DNA from: Eutreptiella sp. 'Long Island Sound 2002'
Taxonomy: Eukaryota; Euglenozoa; Euglenophyceae; Eutreptiales; Eutreptiaceae
Assembly (NCBI GenBank): GCA_964036045.1
Contig: OZ038391.1
Coordinates: 45,023,621 to 45,087,620 of the forward strand
DNA: 64,000 nt
Direction: 5' to 3'
A program made the translations under genes and the position numbers. Under the pieces are notes generated by a model. It made no database searches and was not told where the DNA came from. It worked only from the letters and a program-made list of their open reading frames with translations. Positions 1-10,661 of this stretch are shown piece after piece (position 1 is the stretch's first letter; each line of letters begins with the position of its first letter).

Positions 1-2079
1 GGATATCACCTGGTTGACCAGGTGGCCCCCCGGGGTCGAAAGGCGTCCAGTACCCGCAAAATCAAACCTCAAACCTCAAACCTCAAGCACAGCTACCCTG
101 ACCACAAGTGGGTCCTAGTACCTCTGGGCCACTGGAACTGGAAATGGAACCAGGCCAGGGGGAACTACTCCACCTATGAGCAGGAATTGCTCGCGGGTAT
201 GCTGGTGCTATCCTCACAAGCAGGACTGTTGGGGAGTAACCCCGTGGTCTGGCTATGCCACCAAGAGCCTGTCCGCACGTTCCAGAAGAGTCCCCGACCT
301 GAGAAGGCCAAGCTACGGCGCTGGTGGACCTACCTCAGTCAACTACGCTTGACATTACACCATATCCAGGGAGTGAAGAACGACTGTGCATACTACATCA
401 GCCGCAACAACTTCGACGCCCTGATTGGTGCCCGGTCTGAAGCGCTGGCTAAGGAGGCGTTCAGCTGTATGGACGTCCACTTGGATCTCAACATGACTAT
501 GATAGGCCCCCTGGATGGACTCCAACAATCGGAGTACCTGAAGGAGTTTGGGGATATCTACAAGCGCCTGGAGAAACGCCTTGAAACTCTCCTGGTCAAC
601 TCAGATCAGTGGAAGAGGGACAAGAGCTACCTCTGGTACAAGGACCGCATCGTGGTACCCAGTGACAGAGTCCCAGCGCTGCTGAAGTGGACCCATGAGT
701 CCAGCGGTCATGTGGGTGCTGACCGTACCCTGAGGTTATTCAAGCAGTGGTTCCACACTACGTGGACTGACGACCAACTGCGGAAAACCCTCCAGCCTAT
801 CGTGGACAAGTGCCTGTGTAGGTCCTGCAAACCATGGGATATCAGGGACAGAGGTCCCTACTCGACCCTGCCCATCCCTCACTGTGCTAACAGTGTCCTA
901 TACGTGGACTACACGGAGATACCGAAGTTCGGGTGCTATCACTTCGCCCTCGTGGTAACCTGTGGGTTGACCAGGTTTACCAGGGTGTTTCCATGTACCA
1001 AGCACATTACCGGGGAGGAGACTATCAAGATACTCCTGGAGGAATGGTTTTGTGTCTATTGGGCGCCCAAAGAGATCAACTCCGATGAGGACGTACGAGT
1101 ACGCTCAGATACCGGCTGGTACAAGAGGGTCCTGAGATTCCTCAATGTCCAGGTGTGTACGGGGATCCCCTACTCTCACACGAGCAACCCCCTCTGTGAG
1201 CGACAGATTCGTGTCCCCAAGGAGAATGTAAGGATATGGTGCAAAGCTGAACGCACCAGAGACTGGGTGAGACTACTCCCCGTCGTATCTTTGATGATGA
1301 ACTCCCAAGAGAGTTCTGCTACTGGCTACTCGCCCCATGAGCTTTCCCTAGGACGCCCGGCGTGGTTCCTACATGCTTCCTACCCAGAAGGCACCCATTC
1401 TTCCGTGCGTAAATGGGTCCAAGAGCAACAAGCGAAGGTGGACAAGGCCAAGGCTATGCTCCAGAGAGTGAGGGAGCGTCAGTGGAACAAGAAGAACAAG
1501 CACCGAGTACCAGCCACCTACCAAGAGGGGGACTGGGTGCTGGTGCACCACAGCCGACTACCCGCCTGGCCACGCTCTACCAGCGATGACCCATACTTCG
1601 GGCCCTACAAGATTCTATCTGTGGATGGACACCGTATAACCGTGCGTTGTTCTCCCCGTCTAGGGGGGACCCTGGTGTGCGCTGCTCAACATCTGAAGCG
1701 CTGCTATGATCCTGAAGACCTCTGTGGGGAAGAGTGGGAGCTTAAAGACGAGGAAATCGCCGCCCTAGACCTACAAGGGGCTGCAAGCCCTATGGAAGTT
1801 GAAGGGGAACTCCCCGACATGAACGCCGAGGAGATGGCTAAGGAGGGCTTCTACCTGGTGAAGTCTGTCCTACGCCACCGCTATCGCCAGGGTTGGCGCT
1901 TCCTCACCCTCTGGGAAGGGTTTGGAGTCGGAGAGGCCACCTGGGAGCCCTTCTCTGCATTTGTTCTACCTGAGGGACGCCTAAACTCAGTTCTGGTAGA
2001 CTACTTGTCCCAGAACAACCTCGGTGAGTTGCTGAGGCTCGCTGAGATGCTTGCCTCCAAGACTAAAGCTAGGGAGTGA
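1..2079 (+). CDS. pol: Element A Pol: RNase H, integrase, chromodomain (5' truncated)
   Basis: This is an open frame from the window start to a TGA at 2077-2079. By residue from the ATG at 22: RNase H remnant about 30-135; integrase zinc-binding and DDE core about 220-440; chromodomain-like C-terminus about 610-660, with the pattern WRFLTLWEGF followed by ATWEP. The integrase acidic residues are visible in VDYTE, SDEDVR and LCERQ. The RNase H looks inactive: where C has LCDQEP, A has LCHQEP, and C's SDHISR is AYYISR here. There are no stops over 685 codons, so the frame stayed open even as RNase H decayed. The true start is upstream of the window; the ATG at 22 is only the first in frame. Confidence 0.85.
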   Translation, partial: GYHLVDQVAPRGRKASSTRKIKPQTSNLKHSYPDHKWVLVPLGHWNWKWNQARGNYSTYEQELLAGMLVLSSQAGLLGSNPVVWLCHQEPVRTFQKSPRPEKAKLRRWWTYLSQLRLTLHHIQGVKNDCAYYISRNNFDALIGARSEALAKEAFSCMDVHLDLNMTMIGPLDGLQQSEYLKEFGDIYKRLEKRLETLLVNSDQWKRDKSYLWYKDRIVVPSDRVPALLKWTHESSGHVGADRTLRLFKQWFHTTWTDDQLRKTLQPIVDKCLCRSCKPWDIRDRGPYSTLPIPHCANSVLYVDYTEIPKFGCYHFALVVTCGLTRFTRVFPCTKHITGEETIKILLEEWFCVYWAPKEINSDEDVRVRSDTGWYKRVLRFLNVQVCTGIPYSHTSNPLCERQIRVPKENVRIWCKAERTRDWVRLLPVVSLMMNSQESSATGYSPHELSLGRPAWFLHASYPEGTHSSVRKWVQEQQAKVDKAKAMLQRVRERQWNKKNKHRVPATYQEGDWVLVHHSRLPAWPRSTSDDPYFGPYKILSVDGHRITVRCSPRLGGTLVCAAQHLKRCYDPEDLCGEEWELKDEEIAALDLQGAASPMEVEGELPDMNAEEMAKEGFYLVKSVLRHRYRQGWRFLTLWEGFGVGEATWEPFSAFVLPEGRLNSVLVDYLSQNNLGELLRLAEMLASKTKARE

Positions 2080-4235
2080 ACCTTACCCTTACCTGCCTAA
2101 GCGTATGTGTGAGTGTGCTATTCCTAGGGTCCTGAGAGCAAGCCGCAGAAGTGGTGTTCTAATTATACCCAAGTCTGCCCGCTTGCTAAACCTGGAGGAT
2201 TGTCTTAACCGGTGCCACGGGGTACGCCCCGGGTCTCTCCTCCCCTAAGTGCCCAATTTCTGTGCTGGCGCAAACTCTTGGGGGAATACCCAGCGTACTA
2301 ATCCAGGTATTTTTTTCCCCACCTATCTGTCTACTACAGGGAGGGGTGGTCAAAAGCTATGAAGGCTTGAAAACGCTCATTTGCTACGATGGCCAAAATC
2401 TAACCTAACCACTGCCACTGCCCACCAATCCCGCTAAAATTGCACGAAACCGGTGGGACAGTGACACACGCACTACAGGTCCTACACACTCTACAGTGGC
2501 ACCATCCTGGCTGGCGAGCGCTACTGCAACTGGCTCAAGCCCCCACTCAGGACTACCACTCCTACACGCACGCTCTACTGGGTGGCGTTGAAGATGAGGA
2601 CAAGAGCCCTAGCGGCTCACCTGTGAGAATACAAGAAAACACAGAGCTACCAAGCGTCTGTGGCCTGACAGGGACGCCACAACACGTTTCCCTGCTAGGG
2701 CTTGGAGGGAAGGAGTGCTCTTGGGGCGTGCACAGCGCATATGTCAATTGAGTCAGACTCCTGGCCCTGCCACAGGCAGACGCGGAGTTATCTGTTTGTG
2801 TGATCAGCGCCCTTGCTTAGCAGGGCAGGGAAAAAGGCGAACGCTGCTGCACCAATCACCCTGACCTTCCCACCTGTAAAGCAAAGGCAGATGACTGAGG
2901 TGTGCGGCCGAGGAACCAAGACTACCTCCACGTATTATACGCTTCTCAGGTGGCCCTAAAATACGCTGTCCTCAAACCTCAGTACAAGCAAGCAAGCTTA
3001 AGGAACTCTACCCGTTCTCTTATAGAACGTGGGGTGGAGCCCCTGGGTAACCTAGACAAGGGTTGTACCGAGCGCACCACCCGTGGCCTACCCTTTTAAT
3101 GCGTGTGTGAATGCACGAGCATGCCCGAGTTGACGCTCAGCCTGTGGCAATCTTCCTAATCTTACCCACAGTCAGGAACTCCACCAGGGGGTGGCCCCAC
3201 CTGGGCTTACCTACCTTACTCACCGCTGGAGAGTGAAGCAAGGTGAGGGAAAAGCGAGACACAAGCGAAAAACTACGCTAGGCATATGTGTGTATGTCTA
3301 ATCACCCTGGACTTACCTCTAATCATCAGCAATCTTTCTCATCTATCCCTCTATCGTTTGTTAGCGCTGCTACAAGGCACGTTCACGGAGACACGAGACG
3401 AGCAATGTGCATGCTGCATACGAGACGAGCACACCTGTGGTTTATACCTGATTCATTGAAGTCCTTCTGTTGATTTTTGAAATCTTGAATCTTGGATTCT
3501 TTCTGCCAATGTGGGTGGAATCTTTATGTTTGTTTCTTTATGTGTGTTTCGTCATTTTCGTCATTCTGCGTAACATACGTTTATAATCTTATTAATTCTT
3601 TTTTTTCCGGCGCTTTGCTAGGAGCCGCTCCTGCGCGCCGCTTTTTTCTGCGTAAGAATTTCTTGATTTGAAAAATCAAGAGATGACTACGAATTTTATA
3701 AAAATGTGCATCTGATGAACAGTTGGATTCTGTCCAGGTGTGTGCTTTCAGAAAAATTCTAGGCCGTCATTTGACGGATTTAGGTGTTGTCGCTTCGCTT
3801 TTGCGTGGATTCGTCCCTCATCCTCCCATTCCTCTGGTGTACAGACCTCCTCGCAAAGACTCGTTGAGTAGGCCGCTGTTCTGGCCGAAAAGCAGCAGCA
3901 GGAGACTGAGCCAGAATCAAGACCCGTCCAAGGGGCAATTCTAATTAAATCAGCGCACCCTCATCCCAGTACCAGGACAGGTGTCTCCATCAGGTTCCTT
4001 GAGACTTGGGTCGAGCGTCCTATGAGAGTCTGGCGCTGGGTTGTGTTACGCTGCAGCTTGGAGGGAGAGATGCACATGCATATGGTCTTGGCATGCCCTA
4101 CTCTAACCCCACCAAGCCACAGGAAGCCCGGCAGCGCCAAGAGCGCTCAGTTTTCTGTTGGATATTCTCATCAACAATACAGCAAGAGTCGCTGCCCATG
4201 GTAAAGCGCTCTTTTCCAGTGTTAGGGAGGCTAAG
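2080..4235 (+). other. Element A 3' untranslated region
   Basis: No supported gene lies here. The stretch 2249-3450 is recognisably related to 60385-61770 in element C; for example both share GTGCCCAATTTCTGTGCTGG. From about 3480 to 4235 I see only AT-richer unique sequence. The last bases before the LTR (around 4221-4235) are a weak purine-rich tract, as expected of a degraded polypurine tract. Confidence 0.6.
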
Positions 4236-4938
4236 TAAGAAAACGTCACAGCCATGTCTTTCTTGGAGGGCTTGATCCAGGCCAAGCCCCCCTTAAAACC
4301 CTTTTGTTGATGCTAAGAGTAACTTAAGTGTTTTTATCTCTCTTTTGAAGCCTAAAGTACACTTTCTCAAAGGTACTAGGGTTGTAACCCTAGCCCCCCA
4401 TGAAGTTCACCTCTACCACTCAACTAGGCGGAGGTACCTTCCTTAATGGAGGATATACCGAAAAAAATAGGCATTTCATGCTTGAGGCGTTGGAGGTTAA
4501 GCCTAGTGGTCTCCCACCCCAAGACCCCTATACTCAATTGTTTCTACCACTTATTGTGGTTCTACTTTTCAACTGTTTCTGAATTCAGTTGCTTGGCCAA
4601 GTCATTTTCTGTGTTGGCCTGACATCTATGCCCCACATTCCTAACCAGCACCATTTCACCCAAAGGAGTGCACATGAAGTGCCTAATGCTATCTTGGAGG
4701 CCTGAGTCAGTCCAATTTTCATATAAAATCTTTTGTATTATCCATTTGTGATTAATCTTTGTGTATAAACCTGCATTGTCTATCTGCAGCCCTTCTGTGT
4801 TACACTGGATTCCAAAACTATTCATTCATTCAATCCACATCCTGTTCTTGCTCTACTTGCTGCTTTGGTTTGGGTTTTCAACTTCAAACCCTGCAGGATT
4901 TCATCAAAATATCTAGGGCATTAATCAAGGACATCTTT
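4236..4938 (+). repeat. Left LTR of element C (possibly shared with A)
   Basis: This matches 62537-63242 closely over about 700 bp, with scattered single-base differences. It starts TAAGAAAA and ends near CTTT; the right copy starts TAGGAAAA and ends CTTA. The ends are therefore of TA...TA type, not the usual TG...CA. It is preceded by element A's 3' UTR and followed by element C's primer site and gag, so it may serve as A's 3' LTR and C's 5' LTR at once. Confidence 0.75.
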
Positions 4939-4939
4939 C

Positions 4940-4957
4940 TGGTACCAGAGACAGTCC
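4940..4957 (+). other. Primer-binding-site-like sequence of C
   Basis: TGGTACCAGAG sits directly after the left LTR. It resembles the initiator-Met primer site (TGGTATCAGAG or TGGTAGCAGAGG) used by many Ty3/gypsy elements, with one or two differences. Confidence 0.55.
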
Positions 4958-4989
4958 CTTGTGACCTTTTGAACCGACCCTGAGTTGAA

Positions 4990-7180
4990 GTGCAGCACAC
5001 AAAGCTCAACAAAAAGTTCATCATGTCCACGCCAAGCGTCAGGACCTGGCCAATAAGAACTGTTCAAGTACAAATGGGCAGCATGGCCCACCCTATGAGT
5101 GAACCACCTTATCAAGCTCCACAACATCTCAGTGGCGCATCTGGGTCCCAAGGAGATCCAGAACGCAGAAGGGCGGAAGAAAATACAGGCCTTACCACCG
5201 AGGCCTTAGCGGCACACGGTGGAGACAGCCTTCAGCATCTCCACAGGCGTGTACCAGCCTCAGTCTCCCGATCCGCCTGTCCGGCTTCATCCTCAACAGC
5301 GATTGGAGGCCCTGAGGAATACGAGGAGCTGAGGAAGAAAATGGATGAATACATCCTCCATGAGGAGTACTACAAATCCATTCGTGGAGAAGATGGGGAG
5401 GAGCCATTGGCAGTACATGGATCCAGACCACGTACAGACCTAGGGTCCTACACGCACTCTGGCCTGCCGTCCGACAGAGCCGAGACAGCATTCCTGCCAA
5501 GACGACCGAGACCTGAGTATCCAAGAGCATGTTGTCCAACCCCAAGGGCTCCCGAAGTGGGCCCGACTCGAGTTGAGGAACAACATCATCCAAGGCCAAC
5601 CTACGGTGCCCTGGATCATACGGCCGAACTGCTGGCCAAACTTCTGTCTGGATCAGAAGATCCAGATGTGACGGCCCTATCAGAGGCCATTAAGGCGAAA
5701 CTGGGTATTGCAGAACCCTTACCCAAGCCAGAGTTGTCCTCCCCCTCTCCCGGACTGAGTACCCTGGCCGACGATCTTAAGAGATCAAGGGTTTCAAGGC
5801 TGTTGCCTAAGGTCACCTCCCCCAGCCCCTTTCACCCCCGTGCCAGGACAGTGCCCATGGCTGAGCTACAGGACGTGCCTGTCACAGAGACTGAGAAAAG
5901 AGGGCTGTCAGCCCTGGCACCTCTTGCCGGCGTATCGCCTTCATGCCTAACTCCGGGGGGTGGGAAGACGGGCAGACCTATTGCCCAGGCGAACATCCAG
6001 CTGGAACTGCCGGAGTTCGACCCAAAAAATCTGCCCGAATGGGCAGAAGAATTTGCAGAGTTCCTTTTGCTGACTGGCCAATCCCATGTGGATGTGGCCA
6101 CCAAATGCTCACTGCTGAAACGCTCATGCAAAAAGAAACTTTTCCAAAACAGGTGAAACAGATTGTGAAAACCTGTTCCACTTGGGCAGAGGTAGTCCTG
6201 AGGTTGGAGAAAACATTCCCAGTCTATGAGACTGACCTCAGTGTGCGCACACAGATAGAGGAGCTACCTATGCTCCCTGAGTTTCCTTCCGCTGCGCGAA
6301 TCTCTGAATACGTGTGCGACTTGGAGTATCTGTTTTCGCGGATGAACGTGGGCTCCTACGGAGCCACTGAGCCCCACCTGTGGCTCATGAGTAAGATCCC
6401 CCAACGTACGTGGGATGATTGCTGCTCTACCTCTGAGAGGAAGAGTAGGACCCACTCGTACGATGAACTGCTGGACCTCTTGATTGAGCTAGCTCTTGAG
6501 AGAGAGAATGACTCCGACATGGAGGAATTCCTCAAGACGCATTTGGGTCGAGGTGGTACCCCTACCCCCGAACGTGGCGAAGGGAAAGGGCCTAAAACTC
6601 CCACTAACGCCAACCAGGGAGGTGGTAAGGGGAGGGGTAACCTACGTGCCATGAATGAGGTTAATCCTGATGCAGGTACACCCCCTCTGTTCTACAGCAA
6701 ACCTGTCAATGACAAGGGGGGCCCTGTCATGCCTCTGACTGCGATCACCGCAGTAGCTGTATGCTGCAGATGAAACGACAGCAGCATAGCAAGGATGGGA
6801 AACCTGTGACCCATCAGGACCATTTCAGGTGTACCATCACCTGTGGCTATTGTGGCAAACGTCGTCACTACGAGGACGAATGCCACATAAAAAAACGCGA
6901 GAGTGACAAACTCAAGCGTCAGGAGGCAGAACGCCAGAAGACCAAAACACCCACCAGAAATCCCCCGAATGGGGATAAGGGTGGTAAAGGAGGTGGCTAG
7001 GGGGGTGGCAAAAATGGACCCCCTAACCCCCAGAGGTGCTCATCAGCGCCCCTTGCTACACCCACTCCTGCTGCTACACCCGCTCCTGCCGCAGGTGATC
7101 CCAACAAGCGCCCCCAGGGGGATAACGCTACCCCTGAGGGGAATAACTCCAAGAAGAGGCGCTTGGCCTGGATGGCCAGG
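4990..7180 (+). pseudogene. gag: Element C gag (frameshifted)
   Basis: This is the capsid/nucleocapsid protein of C, now broken across frames: 4990-6156, then to 6773, then 6761-7000, then a fourth frame to 7180. The first switch falls in an A-rich stretch near 6120-6150; the last falls in a G-run near 7000. The region around 6150-6540 has the helical look of a retrotransposon capsid. A canonical zinc knuckle, C-x2-C-x4-H-x4-C, lies at about 6842-6890, followed by Lys/Gly-rich sequence. The gene stops where element B inserted at 7181. No protease is seen before the RT resumes at 43421. Confidence 0.75.
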
Positions 7181-7660
7181 TGTAACGGCAGCAGTGCAAG
7201 CACTCAATTATACACTGATGTGATCAGAATTTCAATGATTCTCAGATGTACATTAGTGCAGTGAATTTTCCGCTTCATTTCATGTTTTCCGTTCGCCGCC
7301 AGATGTCGCCTGTGAGCGCGCGTCGAGTCGCATTTGTCTTTCGTGATTTCCCAATCGGATTTATTTAAATTATTTCGAATGATTTCACGTTGTGTCATTA
7401 TTTGCGATGAATGCGCATTGAGATTCTATGTCTGCTCCATTTTTGTAGACCGGGTTTTCGTACCTTTTATATTCCACCATGGAGTTCACTGGACTTACAA
7501 GTGCTTCGCATATGTCGCTCCCAGAGGCTGGATATGGGTCCGAAGAGGGTTATGTGGGTTCGGAAATATCAGGGGCAGTGTCGGGCGTTACGACCCCTGG
7601 GGCATCAAGGCTACAGGCTTCGCAGTCACAACAAAGATCAACCACTATGCAGCGGTTACA
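7181..7660 (+). repeat. 5' LTR of element B
   Basis: It starts TGTAACGG and ends GGTTACA, a perfect 6-bp terminal inverted repeat (TGTAAC/GTTACA) with standard TG...CA ends. It is nearly identical to 42022-42501 and the same length. The initiator-Met primer site follows at the next base. The likely Gag start codon (7479) lies inside this LTR. Confidence 0.9.
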
Positions 7661-9806
7661 TGGTAGCAGAGGAAATCATGACTCTGTTTCTGGAATCTCC
7701 ACGGATACTCTGAGATCTTCGAACTTTAGCGGGGCTATCACTCGTAGAGAGTCACTGCGTGTTCCCCCTGAGGTTACATTCGTAGCATCTCCCCAGCGAA
7801 CTGAAGATCATCCGTCAGAGTGCCCTTACTGTGGCCATAAACATTGGCCTGGTGTTCATACTTGTGCTGAGTTTTGCATGAACGCCCCACCCAACCTTAA
7901 ACCCGGTCGAGAATCTCCCTCCTCGAGTGAATCTGGTTCCAGCTCCCACGCTTTGCCTGATCTTGAGGACAGCAGCAGCGAAGGAGAGCCATCCAATACT
8001 GGAATGGATGAGATTTCTGGTGAATACTGGGAACACCAATTTCAGGATATTTGGAACCAAGAATTTCTGCAACGCCAGAATTGGCTGCTGGCGGAGGCGG
8101 GCTACCGTGGCCGCCTGAGGGACTGGTTCAGGGCGTTGTGCCAGTTCATCAGGGACACAGGCCGTTCGAGATTCGACGCCCAGTTGCAGGAGCAAGAGGA
8201 TTGGGAAGAACTGCTGGACCAGTTCGACCATCAGGCCGCCGTGATGGTGCAGATGGCCATCATCGCCGAGGAGAGACGCCAGAATCTGCGTCAGCAGACT
8301 GGTCCGTCGGGCGCCTGGGGTCGACACGACGAAGAGGTCGACGAAATGAGGTGTGATTCGACACATTCTCACCTCTCCAGGGAGCAACTGTCCAAGCTTC
8401 CTGACTCCAACTCCAGTGTTGACAGCTGGGTTGATGAAGTCAGAAGCAAGGGAAAAGGGACGAGTTGCCCTTCCTGTGCCGAGTGCGCCAAGGACTGCTC
8501 CTGTCGAAGGCAGATTTCGTCGCTGGAGAACAAGGTGAAGGAGCTGAAGAACGCCGCCAAGGAGAAAAAGAGGGATGATGACAGCAAGTGGAAGGAGATG
8601 GAGCAGAAGCTGGAGAAGCTTACGAATCTGGTACAAAATCTGAGCACTACTGGGCTCACTGGACCAGCGCCTACGATGGCAAGCCACCCAGCACCTACCT
8701 CCTCAGCTGCACCCACATCCACGCCTTACGGCGCTCCACATTCTCCAGCACCCCCAGCTTTTACTGGTCACCATCCAGCTTTTACTGGAAATTCTGGTAT
8801 CCCCCTTACTGGATTTGGAAGTCCTATTGGGTTGAATCTGGGTACCGAAGGAGGAGAATCTTCGTCGCATGGGTCTATACTGTCTGTTGGTACTGTCGGA
8901 GATATTGATGGAGAAGCAAGGACCACCGTGAAGGAGCGATCAATGGCCTTGAAGAAGAAGGACCGGCGGCAGAAAGAAAATGAGGCCAAGATCAAAGAAA
9001 AGCAGAAGAAATTGAAGGAGATGAGGCTGCATCAAGCACCGCAGACGCCGTTCGTGCAGCCTACTATGGACCAGGCGTTGCTGGCGGCCGCAATTGCGCA
9101 GGCACAGGCAATGGGAGGCGCCGCAGTCAACCCAGTGTTCGTCAACCCGGTCGGCACATCCACAGGTTTCAACCTGAACCACCTGCTGAACCCGTTGCAC
9201 ATGAGGCTTCGTGGTTCAGTAATGAAGCAGCCTAAGTTCTCAGGGCACCCAAATTACTGGGCGTCCTTTGAACGGCAGTTCATGGTGTGGCTGCAGACCG
9301 AGAAGCTGGACAAGGAACTATGGATCCTTGGGTTGATGGATTGCTTGACTGGCAAGCTCCGAGAAAGCACATACAATCTGTATGTGGAGAGGCAAAATCA
9401 GTGGAATCCCCTGAGGTATGAGGAGCTGTACAGAAGTCTCAAGAAGAAAGGGTCTCGACTACCTGAAGATCATTACAGGACCCGTCTGGAAAACTTCAGG
9501 GCGATCAAGAAATTATTTCTGGAAGAAATTCAAATTGCAAGGCAAGATTGGGAGTTTTTGGTGCAAGAGGCGGAGAACTCTGGAGAAGGACTTTCTGAAG
9601 GCGAAATGAAGAAGATCCTCCTGAGCAAGCTCACGCCGGAGACCAAGCAGAAGATCAGGGACTCTCAGGCGGACCAAAAAGTCCTGGGCAACTGGGTTGA
9701 AGTCCGAGGATTACCAGAAACTATGGGAAAAATGGCTGTTCGTGAGTTGCTACACTCTATCAGTGCTACTGGATTGAAGGATATCACTATTCGTGAGGGC
9801 AGATGA
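7479..9806 (+). CDS. gag: Element B Gag, N-terminal and capsid part
   Basis: A 775-codon frame begins at an ATG inside the LTR and ends at a TGA (9804-9806). About the first 60 residues are LTR-encoded, and residues 61-65 are the primer site. A Cys/His cluster beginning CPYCGHKH (residues 115 on) could bind zinc. Residues 330-390 hold a second Cys-rich patch and a charged coiled coil. A capsid-like region follows at about 575-720, with features such as FSGHPNYWASFERQF. The same frame continues past the TGA into 9807-10661, so the stop may be a mutation or a readthrough site. An internal ATG after the primer site is an alternative start. Confidence 0.75.
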   Translation: MEFTGLTSASHMSLPEAGYGSEEGYVGSEISGAVSGVTTPGASRLQASQSQQRSTTMQRLHGSRGNHDSVSGISTDTLRSSNFSGAITRRESLRVPPEVTFVASPQRTEDHPSECPYCGHKHWPGVHTCAEFCMNAPPNLKPGRESPSSSESGSSSHALPDLEDSSSEGEPSNTGMDEISGEYWEHQFQDIWNQEFLQRQNWLLAEAGYRGRLRDWFRALCQFIRDTGRSRFDAQLQEQEDWEELLDQFDHQAAVMVQMAIIAEERRQNLRQQTGPSGAWGRHDEEVDEMRCDSTHSHLSREQLSKLPDSNSSVDSWVDEVRSKGKGTSCPSCAECAKDCSCRRQISSLENKVKELKNAAKEKKRDDDSKWKEMEQKLEKLTNLVQNLSTTGLTGPAPTMASHPAPTSSAAPTSTPYGAPHSPAPPAFTGHHPAFTGNSGIPLTGFGSPIGLNLGTEGGESSSHGSILSVGTVGDIDGEARTTVKERSMALKKKDRRQKENEAKIKEKQKKLKEMRLHQAPQTPFVQPTMDQALLAAAIAQAQAMGGAAVNPVFVNPVGTSTGFNLNHLLNPLHMRLRGSVMKQPKFSGHPNYWASFERQFMVWLQTEKLDKELWILGLMDCLTGKLRESTYNLYVERQNQWNPLRYEELYRSLKKKGSRLPEDHYRTRLENFRAIKKLFLEEIQIARQDWEFLVQEAENSGEGLSEGEMKKILLSKLTPETKQKIRDSQADQKVLGNWVEVRGLPETMGKMAVRELLHSISATGLKDITIREGR
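7661..7678 (+). other. Primer-binding site of B (initiator tRNA-Met)
   Basis: TGGTAGCAGAGG lies immediately 3' of the LTR. It is complementary to the CCTCTGCTACCA end typical of eukaryotic initiator tRNA-Met. It is also inside the open Gag frame, where it reads His-Gly-Ser-Arg-Gly. Confidence 0.8.
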
Positions 9807-10661
9807 AGAGTTGGTTTCCACGATTCTGAACAGTCGGAGTTTTTCTGCAGCATGGTGGATGGAAAAGTGAAGTATAAGGGAACAGTTTTGAAGGTGCGAC
9901 CGTGGATCTTCAGTTATGGAGTCGAGCAGATCTGGGACCAACTTGAAAAGTATGCAAACTTAGAACGCCAGAAGTCCCAGGATGCACATGGCTTCGGAGG
10001 CAAGGTCAACGCCGTTGGTGAGAAGGGATGCTCTGTGTGCATTGCCCTTGGAAAAGAAGGTCGAGCGGCGACTCACACGACCGCAGATCACAGGTGGACG
10101 CCCTCAGATCTCAAGACAATTCAGTCCAAAATGGATGGAAAAGGAAATTCTCCCAAAAGTCCCCAGCAGGATGGAGCACGAGATGCTGACCAGCATGGAC
10201 GGGGAAAGGGTAAAGGGCAGTCCAAAGGAAAGAACAGAGACTGGACTCCAAAAGATTACTCGCAGCAAGGCGGAGATCCAAGCGACTCAAGATGGGCCGA
10301 TGCTGGTGGAAAAAATGGTGGAAAAAATGGCCAAAAAGGTGGAAATGGCAAAGGAAAGTCCGGGAATCAAGATGATTCCAAGGTGAATGGCAACCCCCTG
10401 TACGCGGAGACGCCAGCGAAGAAGACCTTCGGCAACAACAAGGATACTGGAGGTCGAGGCAAGGGCGGATCCAACGAATCCAACCCCAATTCCAACACCT
10501 CCAACAACAAAGGCCAAGGAGGTAAGAAAGGTGGTAAGGGGAAATCATTTGGAGGTCGTGGACGTGGAAAAGGAGTGAATGCCGTCGAAGCAGGAGAAGA
10601 ATGGGTTGACGAAGGACAAGTACAGGACGTACAGCCGAACAAAGAAGAAGAATGGCAATAG
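9807..10661 (+). CDS. gag: Element B Gag, nucleocapsid part
   Basis: This is in the same frame as the upstream Gag, after a single TGA. It holds a C-x2-C and two later His residues (CSVCIALG, then HTTADH) that look like a variant zinc finger. A long Gly/Lys/Asn-rich tail of repeated GKG and GGK runs follows, as in RNA-binding nucleocapsids. A TAG at 10659-10661 ends it, and the frame then continues into the protease. The first ATG is at 9852. It is more likely the C-terminal half of Gag than a separate protein. Confidence 0.7.
   Translation, partial: RVGFHDSEQSEFFCSMVDGKVKYKGTVLKVRPWIFSYGVEQIWDQLEKYANLERQKSQDAHGFGGKVNAVGEKGCSVCIALGKEGRAATHTTADHRWTPSDLKTIQSKMDGKGNSPKSPQQDGARDADQHGRGKGKGQSKGKNRDWTPKDYSQQGGDPSDSRWADAGGKNGGKNGQKGGNGKGKSGNQDDSKVNGNPLYAETPAKKTFGNNKDTGGRGKGGSNESNPNSNTSNNKGQGGKKGGKGKSFGGRGRGKGVNAVEAGEEWVDEGQVQDVQPNKEEEWQ

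Larger units (their letters stand above)
1..4235 (+). mobile_element. Ty3/gypsy element A, 3' part
   Basis: The window opens inside the RNase H region of a chromodomain-bearing Ty3/gypsy retrotransposon. The pol end is followed by about 2.15 kb of untranslated sequence and then the LTR at 4236-4938. The protein aligns along its whole length with element C (57163-59909), at roughly 70% identity by eye. Parts of the untranslated region match C's 3' UTR: 2249 onward resembles 60385 onward. A is therefore a diverged relative of C, not a recent duplicate. Its 5' half lies outside the window. Confidence 0.85.
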
